From: Archilochus colubris
Lineage: Eukaryota; Chordata; Aves; Apodiformes; Trochilidae
Assembly: GCA_023079485.1 (NCBI GenBank)
Contig: CM041083.1
Location: 141,869,052-141,933,051, forward strand
Length of the DNA stretch: 64,000 bases
Direction of reading: 5' to 3'
The notes below the pieces were generated by a model, which had not been told where the DNA came from, did not search any database, and was given only the letters and a program-made list of their open reading frames with translations. Both the position numbers and the translations under genes were made by a program. Below, in pieces: positions 1-13,500 of this stretch (positions are counted from its first letter, which is position 1; each line of letters starts with the position of its first letter).

Positions 1-1455
1 AATACACTGTTTTTTTTATCTGGAGGAAGTCAACACTAATGCATGTTTCCTCAGTGCTAAACTTGGCATCACTAATGCATTTTTCCTCAGTGCTAAACTT
101 GGCATCAAGAGGTCCAGTTTGGGAAAAATCTTGGTGTCCTTGCAGGTGGTTGTCTGCACTGCTGGGACTGGATGTGGAACTGGGAGATGGGTACTGAGAA
201 GATGGCAGCAGGCGTCAGTGTGACAGTGGAACACTGTGTGCAGGCCTGATGGCAGCCTCTCAGCTGCTGAGGAGGTTGAGATGAAGCAGGGGGAGAAGCT
301 CAGTGAAAACTCAGAAGCATGGAGCAGTTGCTGTGTGGGGAGAGAGCAGACAGGCTGAGTCTCTTGAGGCTGAAGGGGAAAAGGCACAGAAAGGCTGTGG
401 CTGAGGGTTCCTAAGTAATAAGGGATGAGTAAAACGCAAAGTTGTGAGATTTGGTGAATGACTATGGGAGGAAAGGAGGTGCTGTGTGACAGCAGCAAGA
501 GGCTGGTATAAAACAGAGAAGAGAAGCCAGCTTGCAGAGCTTGTTTCTCTAGGATGTCGTGGCAAATGATGGAATCAACAGGCTGAAAAATGGATTATGC
601 AAATCCATGGAAGGCAGCTCTGAAAACCAGTATAAAAAGAGCTGAGCAAGGATATATCCTCTGACACCCTGAACTCTGCAACCAGGGTGCAAAGAGCCTA
701 TAAGGGCACAGACTGCAGAGAGGCATCAGTTTTGCTTGCTCTTCTTGTACAGCAGTTCCTTTTGTCATTACAAAGTACTAGTTCATCCAACCAGGGTTCT
801 GACAGAGGATGACATTTCTTGTGTTTATAATTGATGGAGCAGAAATCTTGAATAAGAAATTGGCATTATCAAGTCTTGTGCCAGATTATCCCAGAGGTGA
901 GCTTTGTGACTTGTCAATTTTGAAATAAAAAGTGATGGAAAAAACCTACTTTTTTTGAGAAATGCTTTCTTTAAAAAATGCACATTTTAATTGCTTGAAA
1001 AGAAGTAGAAGATTGTGTCTTGGAATTTAGAGGATAGTGCATTTTTGTATTCAGGAAATTATCAAGGTTATCTTTCCTTTAGATGTTTTAATTTTTTCTG
1101 AGCATCTATTTGGCTGGTATTTGCTGTCATTCAGGAACTCTGCTCTTTTTTTCTTTGTTCTTTTCTCCTTTAGTGACTGTCCATCACTTTGCTTTCTTTA
1201 GGGCGGACAGAGCACAAACACCTAGAAAGTCACTTCTACTTATCTCTGTACTTTGACCTATATTTGATTCTCTGTGTTCACTTGTGTGGATCTCAGGTTT
1301 TGGCCAAATGATTTTTTGAGAGGACATATAATCCTGGATCTTTCAAGTGTATTAGAAGAAAGTTAACTTCAGAATAAATATTATGAAATATTAGTTCTGC
1401 TCAGGTTTTGCCAGTTTTGTTCCTTGATATGTCTTTCTGTTTCTAATTTGATCAG
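1..1455 (+). other. TUBGCP3 intron, 5' part cut by window edge
   Basis: Non-coding sequence upstream of the first visible exon, ending in a normal acceptor (TTGATCAG). It contains a 36-base tandem duplication at 35-106. A 160-codon minus-strand open frame lies at 16-498; part of it is simply the translated duplication and it resembles nothing I know. I see no further TUBGCP3 exon. Confidence 0.8.
35..106. repeat. Two-copy 36-bp tandem repeat
   Basis: Two adjacent 36-base units (35-70 and 71-106) share ACTAATGCAT at their start and CTAAACTTGGCATC at their end, and differ at only one base inside. This is directly visible and is probably a replication-slippage duplication. Confidence 0.9.
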
Positions 1456-1588
1456 TTGCAATTGGAAGATGATCAGGGTGTGAATTTGGGACTTGAGAGC
1501 AGCTTAACACTTCGCCGTCTCCTGGTCTGGACATATGATCCTAAAATAAGGTTAAAGACCCTTGCAGCACTTGTTGATCACTGTCAAG
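1456..1588 (+). CDS. TUBGCP3: TUBGCP3 exon a (residues 1-44 of visible part)
   Basis: It encodes [17 protein letters not shown] and ends in ALVDHCQ, with one base left over for the next glycine. The acceptor is ATCAG and the donor is AAG/GTCTGT. It belongs to the GRIP1 domain. The open frame runs on into the intron past the donor; that extension is not part of the protein. Confidence 0.95.
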
Positions 1589-4500
1589 GTCTGTTTAACA
1601 TACATTTAATATTTATGGGGAAGTTGTTTTACTTGAAGTGGTTGTGAATGACAGAAGTGGATATCAATATTATTACTGTTATGTTTTTTTAGAAAATGTT
1701 GAGTAGGTCATCTGAAGCTCTCTTTAGTTGGAGCAAAAAACCCTGATGAATTATAGTGCTCTTTTGGTACTATTACATCTTTTGGTGTTGGTTTGTTGGG
1801 TTTTGTTGCTTTGTTTTTTTGGTTTCTTTTTAAACTAGAATGTGCTTGGGAAAGCCTTCAAATTTTAGGCACACCTCATGCTGTTTCCAATCAGAGAATG
1901 CTGCACTGTGGAAAAAACAACACTGGTTACATTATGAATTTGTTGGCTTGGTCTGTTCTCTATGTATGAGTATTATACTATTATAACTCTAAATACGATG
2001 CCATATGTCATTTGCAACTTGTCTGCAGATTCATGTGAAACAATGAAACTTGAAAAATCTACAGATAGTGCATGTCTTTGTTGGCAATCCTCAAGAAGAT
2101 CCTGAGGAATGATTTTTTTGGCCAAAACTTTGGCCTGTAGCTGACCCATAGGCTGTGCTTCTCCCTGAGGGTACTTCAGCATTGCTATCTTTGAAAATAA
2201 ATGGAAATTCTAGCCCTTGGGAAAGAGCATCTTAAGCAAAAAAAGTTAACTTATGGTTTACTTCAATGATTGGACTTAGTAACAATTGTGGAAAAAAGCT
2301 AGCTTTACTGTTAATACATTAATGAAAATTTTGAATGCTCCAGCCTGTGCTGCAAGGAGGCTTGTAACCTATGCAACATAATAAAAAAACATACTGGGAG
2401 TTTTTTGTTTGTTTGTTTGTTTTGTCAGTCTCTTAACCTTTCAGTTGTAAGAAAAGAGGAGATACTGCCTAAAGGAGCTATGGGGAGGACTATAACCAAG
2501 AAGCAGGAAAGATGTTTTTGTGTGTGTGTGTATGCACAGAGAATATCTGAGAGAAACTCGTGTACAGGAGAGAAGGAAAACACACTAAGGCTTCTATAAT
2601 GCTCTTCTTGGGCGTGTAGTGGGGAAGGAAGAATCGAAGTCAAGCTTTTTGTGTGATCTGATGCCTTGAAATTTGCATTTCTCCAAGCTATCATAAAGTA
2701 GACAGAATATGATATAGGAGAAATGTGCTTAGGACTAACGAATTGTGGCTTAACGCTTAGAAATTCCCTGTCAACATGAAAAGATGTACTTTTGCTACAT
2801 TTTAGATTTGCTTGTGAGGCACCTTTGAGTGTCATATGAGCAGATAAAGTCAAAGGCTGATAAATTTTAAGTGTGGTATATGTATTTTTCCTTCATAGAT
2901 TTCTGTTTATCTTCCCTATGATCTTACAGGGAGAAAAGGGGGTGAACTAGCCTCAGCAGTTCATGCCTACACTAAAACAGGAGATCCTTACATGAGATCT
3001 CTGGTTCAGCACATTCTTGGGCTTGTATCCCATCCTGTACTGAATTTCCTTTATCGCTGGATTTATGATGGAGAGCTGGAGGATACATACCATGAGGTAA
3101 CGTGTGATACAGTAAATGTTTTATCTCTGTTTGCTTTGTGGAAGTATAATCTGTAGGAAGCTTAGAGGAATATTTGAAAAGTACACTGTGATGGAAGCAT
3201 ACAGCACATGGGTAAGTGATACATACAATAACATGAAATGTGACTCCTTTCATGGATTCAGTCAGTGTGATGTCAGGAGGTTGCAGTGATGCAGTATGTT
3301 GTCTTTAATGCATCACATCCTGGGTCTGTTTAGTAGAGACAGAATGGTGGCCTAACAATAGATGCTTGTTCCTGAAGAGAGTCATCTCCCTCTTTTCCTG
3401 CTTAGTGTAAGAATAGTAATGTATCCAGAGTGCTTTGTAACTGTTCAGAATGCAAGCCTTGTGTTTTGAATAAAGTTCAGAATATTCTACTGTGACTACC
3501 AATTGTTATCCTCAGCTTCATAAATATCTACTTTGTCAACTTGGATAGAACAGGTTTATGGTTCCAGAGTCCCTCTAGGAATGCTACAGTTAATCTGTCA
3601 TCTTTGCAGCCATCTGTAGTTAACAGCAACCGCAGCGGTGGTTCAAGGGTTGGACTCGGTGATCTATGAGGTCCCTTCCAACCCAGCCAATTCTATGATT
3701 CTATAACTGTTCCTTTTCGCCTCAAAAATGTGTTTATGCCTTTTGAAGCTCTCCTAACTCTTTTTTTCTTATCTCCAGTCAGCACAGTCTCATTGAAGTG
3801 AGTTTCTTTGGTTGCAAGGAGACAAAGAATCACTTTTTTAAAGAATTGAGCTCTTCTAAGACACATCTTAGTATCTTAACCTGAGTGTAAAATACTCTGA
3901 TTTCATTAGATTAATTAGCTTTCAATTCTTTTTTTAAAAATTTACATGTGCACTTTGAGGATGTTTGCAATACTGAAAATCGCTGTTGGATGTGCTATAC
4001 TGTAAGCTACAGTTTTCATACCATAGGCAGAGTTTTTGAACAAAGGTAATCAACAACTCTTGGTGGAAGTGGTATTTGGAGGCAGTGAAAAAAGTTCTTA
4101 TGCAAAAAAATGGATGTTTTGTTTGACAGGATGAGGACAGACTCCTTCCACAAGCCATTTTAACAAAACTAGTCTTGTGGATATAGGTTCTTACAAATGG
4201 AAGTATTTTCTTGTGTAGAGTCCAGAGACCGTAGCGTTTGATCACCAGTTTAATTGCAGGAGTTCTTGTTGGGATTTTCTTCTGGAATTCTACCTCTGTT
4301 AAAATAGGAAGAAACCCCAAAGGGCTTGAGTGAAAATAAAACCAGTAAAATAAGAGCGTGTAATGTTTACATTCTGAACTATGTATCCTTCCCTAACTGC
4401 ATAACTAATTGCCTCAAAAATGCTCTATGCTTCTCTGTTTCCTAGTGGATGTTTCACAGATAGTACATTTTACTTTATCCTGAGGTACTTAAGGTTATAT

Positions 4501-7500
4501 AATATACAGAGGATATTAAATCATGTGAGCTCTTGTTTAACCTTTTTCTTCAGAGTTCATATTTCAAGATAAAATTTATGCATCAGTTGCCAGGACAACT
4601 CTGCATGTTATCTATGAACTTTTCTTTTCTTTTTTTAGTTAAAAGAACAACTCAGAAATATTTTTACAGCTTTCTGAGTACAGAAATTAAATACAAGCAG
4701 AGAAAGTTTACATTCATCTTCTGATTTTAATGTTTATTTCAATCTACAGTTTTTTGTAGCTTCAGATCCTACAGTTAAAACTGATAGGCTGTGGCATGAC
4801 AAGTACACTTTGAGGAAATCAATGATCCCTTCTTTTATGACAATGGAGCAATCAAAAAAGGTATGAATTAAAAAGTTAATCTTCTGATGATCTGTTGGTC
4901 CTATACTGCTGTTTAGTTTTCCATTAAGAAAATAGAGATGAAATTTAAAAATAATCTTAAGAACAGCTACATTAATAAAATTGACTGCAGAGGAAAACTG
5001 TGAGATTGTTTCTCCTTTCCATTCTCTTGTTTATGGAGGTGTCAAGGTAGGAAAGAAGTTTGTGTTTAAAACATTTTTTTTTATGTTAGTATTGGAGTTC
5101 TGGATTGTTGTAGCTGGGATTATGAAGCTAAGGGCACAGAAAGATGACAAAATATCCTGTTGTCCTCGTGGTTGTGGGTGGCTTTGTTTTGATTTTGCTT
5201 TTTCTCTTATATGCAAATAACTTAAAAAATAAAATCCTTTTGTGTTTAGGTCCTCTTAATAGGAAAATCTATAAACTTCTTGCATCAAGTTTGTCACGAT
5301 CAAACTCCATCCACAAAAATGATTGCTGTGGCAAAGTCTGCAGAGTCTTCCAAAGATGGTAAAGTTTCTGTGTTAGTCAACTTCCCTTTGAACTGAGGTC
5401 TGTATATTATGCAGTTTAGACTGTAAACTGACATTTTGGATAGTGGGGTGGAAAAGAATGCCGGAAGTCCCATTTGCCCTAAAATATAGGTGTGTTAATC
5501 ACAGAATCACACAGAATATTAGGGGTGGGAAGGGGTCTCTAGACATCATGTAGTCCAACCCCTCTTCCAGAGCAGGTTCATCTGGAGCAGGTTGCACAGG
5601 ATGGCATCCAGGTGGGTTTTGAATGTCTCCAGAGATGGAGACTCCACCACCTCTTTGGGCAGCCCAGTCCAGTGCTCTAGCCTCAAAGTAAAGATTCTTC
5701 TCATGTTTAGATGGAACTTAATATGTTCAGTGTTCATATGTTCATAGTGCCTGTTAACTGTTGTTCTGTCACTGAGCACCCCTGAAAAAAGGCCCCATCC
5801 TCCTGACACCCACCCTTGAAGTCTTTATAACCATTGCTAAGATCCCCTTCACTCTTCTCTCTAAAAAGGCTCAAGTCCTCCAGCCTTTCATCATGTGAGA
5901 GATGTCATCTTTATACCTCTTCGCTGTACCCTTTCCAGCAGTCCCCTGAGCTTCTTGAACTGAGCAGTCCAGGGTACTTGGGTTTGACAAAACTTGCTGG
6001 ATGATTGTTAATATATTGGATTTCCAAGTGAAACCCAGGCCTGATCAGCCTGCTTTCAGCCGAGTTTTGTAGGGAGGGATAAAGTGGGAGAAGGGATATT
6101 CTTGAGTGCTGCAGTAAGGATTTAGTACTTGCAACTTCTCATCAAACACACTTCCTTATAATACGGAATTAAATCTGTGATTAAAAAATAATAAAGCCAT
6201 TAGTTGTAACTAAGAGAATAAGCAGTAAAACTAAGCAGGACAGAAGCCTTTTGTAAATGCACTATACTACTATAGTATGTCTGAAGAAAACAGTATGAAA
6301 AGTTAGTAAAAATTCATCTTGAATGCTGCTTAAAACTGGGATTGCCAACTGTTGAACATAAAACCAAAGCTTAACTATCAGATCTTCTTCAGAGTATTTC
6401 TTTCTATTTAGATGAGATTTCAGTTTTAATGAATTAGAGCTTATATACCATTTGCAGTTACTTTTTGGTGGCATATTCTTTGTAATGAAGTTAGTATTGT
6501 TATGACGAAAGACAGGAACAATAAACATCCACAACAAGCAAACTTCATGTAAGAACATCTAGGGAAGAAGGTAAGGTAATGCTTAGGGTGCTGTTACATA
6601 TGGGAGAAAGGAGAACTTGCTTTCTTATGGTGAAGGTGATATTTTGTATAACTCCTGTAATATACCAAAGATAATCTAATTGTTAAGAGATAGATAACTA
6701 CTGTAGTTTCTTTGATGCTATTTTCTACATATATTTTAGAAGTATAATGATGTCCTGGTAGTATATCCAGCTTTAGCTAAGAGAAGAATTGTCTAAGTAC
6801 TTTTTTTCTCTCTCTGTTTCTTTACTTGGTTGTCACAGTTTAGGCCTGGGTGGTACCAGCCAGGCTTCTGCTCATTTGCCCCCCACTCCCATTGTGGGAC
6901 TGGGAGGAGAAATTCCACCTTAATATTCATTAATCCAGACAAGGATAGGGAGGTTTTCATTCCCCAGTTGTAGCAACAGGCAAAAAACAGATTTGACTTG
7001 AGAAGGAAAAAACCTAATTTAATCTACAAGGAGAAAGAGAAAACATAGTCAGATCTTAATACCTTCCCCTCCACCCTTCCGTTCTTCCCATCCCGGATCC
7101 CTTCCCTGCTGCCTCCCCCTCAAGGCACAGGGCAGGGAGGATTTAGGGTCAGTTCTCCACACACTGTTTCTGCTGCTTTCCTCCTCAGGGGGAGGACTCC
7201 TCACATTCTTCCCCTGCGCCAACGCGGGGTCCCTCTCATGGGACAGAGTCTTTCAGGAACCCCTGGGACATGAGTCCCTCCCACAGGTGCAGTCCCTCAG
7301 GAACTGCTCCAGCCTGGGCTGCACACAGAGTCACGGCTGCTGCGGGAGCAGTCACCTTCTCTGACACGGGCTCCTCCATGGCTGCAGATCCACATTTGAC
7401 CCTCTCTGGGATCCTGCACAGGCTGCTGCTTCACATCTGCCCACCTGTGACACTTCAGGGGCTACAAATCCACATTTACCCCATCATGGTCCTTCAGGGA

Positions 7501-10500
7501 CTGCCCCACTGTGCTCCTCCATGGGCTGCAAGGGCACAGCTGCCATCTCACCAGGGGCCACAAGGAAATCTCTGCTCGGGCACTTTTAGCCCTCCTTGAC
7601 CAACTTTGGTGTCTTTTCTCTGGCATTTCTCTCTCAATTCATCCTCTGCTCTGCAGGTCCCTGTATATTTTTTGCAGTTTCGTTTCCCTTTCTTGAATAT
7701 GTTACTCACAGAGGCACATCCAGCTTCCCATATCTGCTTGGCCTTGGGCAGGGGTGTAGCAAGGATGGAACCAGGGGAGCTTCCAGCAGCTTCTCACAGG
7801 AACCACCCCTGTGGACCCCAGCTTCCAAAACACCACTGCATTAACCCAAGACATTTGTTTTCTATGAACATCCATCTTTGCACTTTTTGATAGCTTGTAC
7901 AATGTTTTTTCTCTTATTGCTGTTTTCAGATATGGCTCTATTTTACGTATCTTCAAAGTTTGGCTTTGTGGGATTATCTTTTTTTTTCTTTTTTCCCCCC
8001 TATCCAGATGAACCCCAAATTAATTTTTTTTACATAACCTCTTCAGAGCACGGACTTCTAGCATTAATACCTCCATGAATGGTGTTTTACTAATAGAATC
8101 CCATTCACATCTGCAAGAATATTTAATCTAGTAACATGGGTTTTGTACTATACACGCTGCTTGCTGAGTCAAAGATGTGCTCAAAGCGCAGAGAGGAATT
8201 GGGGGTAAGTGAATAAGGGCTGTAAATGCATTTGAACCATCATCTTGCCAACTACTCCTGAAAAAGACACATCCTTTGAGTACACTACTTTCACCACTTT
8301 ACACAGTGTTTACGGCCATGCTTCTCCAGTAGTGTTTGTAATTTGCACTTGTGTTTCTCTCTCCTTGACTGAATGGAAGGTCTGTACAAATGTACTTTCC
8401 CTATTATGTAGGGGATGAGAGATCCAAAGCAAGTACATTATCTGAAGTGCTGAGAATACTGGTTTCAGAGAGAAGTGTAGTTTTAGAAATGGATGCTATC
8501 CACTATATCTGCAATGGATGAAGAAGTTCTGAGGCTATCGTCTGCAGCCTAAATACCTCATATTATTGCACTGCCTTAATTCTGCACAAAAGTGCATTTC
8601 TGTTTCAGGCATTTTACCCACTCAGTCCCGAAAGTTCTGTGTCAGTGATATTGGAAATGCTGTCCTTGTTCGTGCTGATTATATCCTCAGTCCCTTCAAA
8701 TAATTACTTTTATAGTAATTTGATGGAAAGCCAGGATGCCAGCCTGAATTCTGGATGCTTTTTGTCATTCTAAGTCTGAACGTTTAATTGGTTTGTCTGT
8801 GTTTTTTATTACTTTAATTTACTTCGGAACCTTAACTCTCATGTTTCCCATTTCCTATCGACGCTGAAGTAATCCAGATGAAAAAACTTCTGAACATTCA
8901 TTAAAACAGAAAGCCAGAATGCAGAACAGTGTAGAGGTTGGTCATCTTGCCTGACAGGATTGTAGCAGGCATTTAGGGAAGAGGGCTGGTGTAGAAGACA
9001 GGTAAAGTGATCCCAGTTCCAACCTCTAGTTATCCACAGTTCAGGAACTTCTCAAGTGTCTGCAGTAGAGATTGAAACGTATCCTGGAGCAAGCACGCAC
9101 TATCTTACACTAATTTGGTACCTGGATCTTAATTTTTTTTTTTGCCTTTTGAGCAATAGTTGTGTAATTAAAAATTGTTGTAATCAAAAGTAAATCCTTT
9201 AATGCTGAAGAGGGTGTGTATCTTATGATTGTTGACAGTTGGCAGTCCAGTATTTGGAGTTTTTCTCCATGTTGCCCAGAGAGGCCACGCTTCTTGCTAT
9301 CTTGTAACATCTTTATTACAGTCCATTTCTTAGTAAGCTTGTAGTTGTAAAAAGGAGTGAAATACACTTCCTGCTAAAAGGCAGTGTCCTGCCCCAGGGT
9401 TGCCATGCATTAAGGGTTGAGAAGGAAACATCAGGTTGCTTGCTGTCCCCCAGATAATGCAAGTGTGTTCCCTCCACTAGTTCTGGCTTATGTGTGGGAT
9501 CTCTTTCCTGTTGAATGTTTTGACTGATTCTTCCATTTCTCATCCCCCACAATTACTGAAGTGACTTCTAATTGAGATCCCCTCAAACACAAAGCTTTTC
9601 CCTAACTCCTTCAAATTATTTGATTCTGTAAATCCAGGTATTTCAGCAAGCTAAAAAAAATCACTTTCTGTGTAGAAGTGATGAAATAATATGGGCTCTT
9701 ATTGAAAAGTACAATCTAGGCACTTATTAATAATGTTGAGGTTCGGGATGCTTTAGACTTGCTTTCATTTTGGCTATGTCAAGTATATGATATAGTGGAT
9801 CATAATAAATGGGAATTTCTGTGCTTTTATGTTTTAATTCCAAAGCTTGTTTGCATTGATTTTGGAAAAATAGTAATTTAACTTTTTTTTTTTTTTTTTA
9901 GCTGCTGATTTGTTCACAGATCTGGAAAATGCATTTCAAGAGAAAATTGATGCAGCTTATTTTGAGACCAGCAAATACCTACTGGATGTTCTCAATAAGA
10001 AGTACAATTTACTGGAACATATGCAGGCCATGAGGCGCTACTTACTACTTGGTCAAGGAGACTTTATCAGACATTTAATGGACTTGCTCAAGTAAGAGAG
10101 TAGGAAGGGTAATTATGTTGAAATTCTGCTACTTGCAAATGTGCATGATCAGCACAGAAGTTGTTTTGCTTTCAGAAGAGAACCCTTTAAGTGTCTTATT
10201 ACTCAAAGGTTTAATTGAACAATTTTTAAATTCTACTTTGAGTTTAATTTTTTGGCCCTGAGGCTTTAATTTAGTTCTTTCTTTTTGGTAGCAAATACAT
10301 ACAGCACCATTTCACAATGTCTTGAGAAGTTGCATTCATACAGATACGTTTACATTGACCTTGTGACAAGGGTGTTAACACTTCTCTCACTCCTGCCAGC
10401 AAGTTTAAATGGAAGAGTTCTGTTGCTCTTGATGCCATTAGTTAGCACTGCTCTGAATACGAGGCTTCTGTATTTTGGAGGTGTTTGTTCCAAAATATTG

Positions 10501-13500
10501 TGTCAGAATCCCTCAATGTGTTATTTAAAAAAATGCAATCGATGACTCATCAGCCTGTGTTTTATGCACTCAGGTGCTCCCACTAGTATATCAGTTGCAG
10601 TTCTTAAAGTGTATTTGCAAGCTCACTGCTTTTATGTGCTGGTGCTACTGGAAAATTTGCCTTCCAAAAATGTGCTTTACAAAGCTTTCCTTTGGTCTAC
10701 AAGGCAGGCTTTGTAACAGAGCTTCCATTAAATTGTTAACTGAACTCAGCATTGCCTGGTGGTGATTTGTGTATGACCGTGTGTTTTCAACTGAAAGTTA
10801 GTGTGAGGCAGAATAAGGCTGGTTTGTGGAGTCAATAATACAGCAGAGGCAGAAGTAGTGAAGGGCTTTCTAGTACTGATCATGGGGAAAAAGAATAGTC
10901 CAAGGTGCTTGTTATTTGCACATTGCAACTCTTTGGAAAGTTTAAGTTACGTAAAGGGAATGAGTTTGTGTGCTTCTACCAGCACGTCTAAGCCTGTGAG
11001 ATGGCTACCAGTAAGTCTCTCAAAACTGAAATGAGATTACTGATTTGATGTATTAACAATGTAATCTGCTTCATTTTAGATATGAATGCAACTCAGATTA
11101 CAGAGTGGTTATTCTAGCAGTTCTGGCAATTTCAAATTACTGGCATTAAGTAAGGATAAAGTTACTCGTGCTGATGTTCAGGTATATAGCTGAGCATGAG
11201 TAGACAGTTTGAAGTATTTTACTCATTGATTTTCTTTGTGGTTAAGACTGAAAGTGTAATATGAGAGGTTTTGAAAGGCTGTCAGAAAAATCTTTCACTG
11301 TGTGCTGCAATTACTACCAAATTGCTGCCTTAGAATATCTCAGTAATGTATCATGACTGTTTGTTTCCTAACCACCAGGCCAGAGCTTGCACGACCAGCT
11401 ACAACCTTGTATCAGCATAATCTGACTGGAATCCTTGAAACAGCAGTGAGGGCAACAAATGCCCAGTTTGATAACCCAGAGATCCTCAAACGACTGGATG
11501 TTCGACTTCTGGAGGTCTGTTTGCATCATGGTGACTCTGACTGGAAACATAACTTTTTCTGTGTGTTTGTGTGTGTCTGTGTGTGTGTGTATACATGCAG
11601 ACATCTATATGAAACAAAATTTTCATATGTGTATCTATTTACTATATTTTCCCCTCTTGGAAGGGGGGAGCTTCCCCCATTGAAGTCTGCTTTGAATTAC
11701 CTAAATCTCATTCAGTAAGTCTTTACTTCTTTTCCCATTTCCTGCCTCTTGTCTATTTTTATTTCAAGCTGTGGGTTGCAGCCAATTCTTTGACAATATG
11801 AAGTTGAGTATTTGGAGTCTAACAGTAATTGATGCTGGTGGCTCTGATGCAACTTTTGCTGCTGTTGCTCTTAAAAGAATCTGGGAGGTGTTGTCTTTAT
11901 CACCAGTAATTACAAAGAGTAAAGCTGTGAAAGTTCGTTTCGTGAAGGAAAACTCTGGTAAGAAACTTGAGTTAATGAAAAACCTCCAGTCCCAGAGGTG
12001 GTAGTTAACTGATGTACTGTAGCATCTGAAATAAATCTATACCTTAGGCTGAGTCACGCCTATGAAGTTTTTCCTTCCCTTTCTGTCCTTTACTAGCTCC
12101 CATGGAAAAACATGGACATTACAAGCATCAGCATTTGGATGAGATGTATCCCACTGTTGTGTCAAACTTATTAACAAAATAATTTTGTGTCAGTTTTGGA
12201 TGAGAAACTCCTGTATGGATGTGGATGATTGTTTTTTCATAAGCTATGGAGAATGGAAGAGAAAGCAAGAGCTGCTCTTGCTAGTACACTCTGATTATAC
12301 ACTGAAAGTAGTATATCTTCTTAATACAGGTATCTCCTGGGGACACTGGATGGGATGTCTTCAGCTTAGACTATCATGTTGATGGGCCAATAGCAACGGT
12401 AATGTCATTCATATACTGCTGGCTGGGAACATGTCTCACATACTCAATTGAAATGCTAAAATTTTTTTATTGAAGTAACCTCTTTTTATTCTGGAATATA
12501 AGATCAGAGAGACTTTTTTTTTTTTTTTTGGCATCTAGGATGCACCCACTATATAAACATCTGAGCCAAAATCTCAGTTCTTAAAAAGTAATTGTGAGTG
12601 CTGAAAAGGTACATTTAAAATGATCATTACTGAAAATCAGTAATCCGTTTGTTACAGCAGAGATTTTAGCATGTGCTTAATAAGTGGAGTTTTCTTCTAT
12701 TATTACTGGCTGTAGCTGCTAATTTGGAAGTGAGGAATCTATGTGAGGGGAACCTATTTGTACTGTCTAAATGAAATTTGATAGGTATTGTTCATTAGAG
12801 CTACTGAGAAAATAGCTACACTGTTGATCACAATGTATTTAGCCTTTATAAAGAGCTTGTAGAGAACTTTTTTCTTTTAAACAGGACATCAAAATATCAG
12901 TCTCCTCAGCAGAAGGAATTTTCATGTATATAGGTAGTTTGAAAACAGTGAAATATTTAGGGTGTTTGTGTTCACCCTTTCTTAGACTTACTGTAGTGCC
13001 CTGTGCCTGCTTGCATGTTAGGTAACTCAGTTCAGCTTTTGTGGGAGGATCTTCCCAAAGGCTCTGGGCTTTCCAAGGCTTTTGTTTTGACAATATTTAC
13101 CAATAAAATGCATGAGTCAGTTGTCACTGACTGTGAAGAGAGTACACAGTGTGCCTTATCAAATTTGTACTGATGTGTTGTTTATTTTGTAGGTATTTAC
13201 ACGTGAGTGCATGAGCCACTATCTAAGAGTATTTAATTTCCTCTGGAGAGCAAAGCGAATGGAATACATTCTGACTGATATATGGAAGGGGCACATGTGC
13301 AATGCAAAGCTTCTAAAAAGTATACCAGGTGAGAAAAGCCCAAATGAATGATGGCCTTGTAAACTGGATTTAGCTGACTGCATCTTACTTTATATTGAGG
13401 GGAAAGCAAGTCTGTTGGGATGGATGAGTTTTATATTTTGTTGCTTTGCTTGACTGACTGTTTAATGGTAGATGATGAAGATAAAATACGTATTTGTTTT

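Larger units (their letters stand above)
5359..9901 (+). other. Large TUBGCP3 intron with CR1 and LTR insertions
   Basis: The 4.5-kb intron is enlarged by a CR1 copy (about 5.5-6.0 kb) and an antisense LTR (about 6.8-7.85 kb). The rest, 7.9-9.9 kb, is unassigned AT-rich DNA. It ends in an unusually uniform run of about 17 thymines (9883-9899) directly before the AG acceptor. Confidence 0.85.

Noticed and set aside
16..498. 160-codon minus-strand frame
   Set aside because: It lies in an intron of TUBGCP3 on the opposite strand, includes the translated 36-base tandem repeat and shows no known motif.
7270..7890. Overlapping frames of 61-109 codons near 7.3-7.9 kb
   Set aside because: They read through the GC-rich antisense LTR, overlap each other in several frames and carry no known domain.
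10285..10765. Possible extra exons after exon e
   Set aside because: The reading frames do not continue known GCP3 sequence. Exon e joins directly in frame to the [12 protein letters not shown] exon.
11771..12004. 77-codon frame as an alternative exon
   Set aside because: It has no similarity to GCP3, and the flanking exons f and g join perfectly without it.
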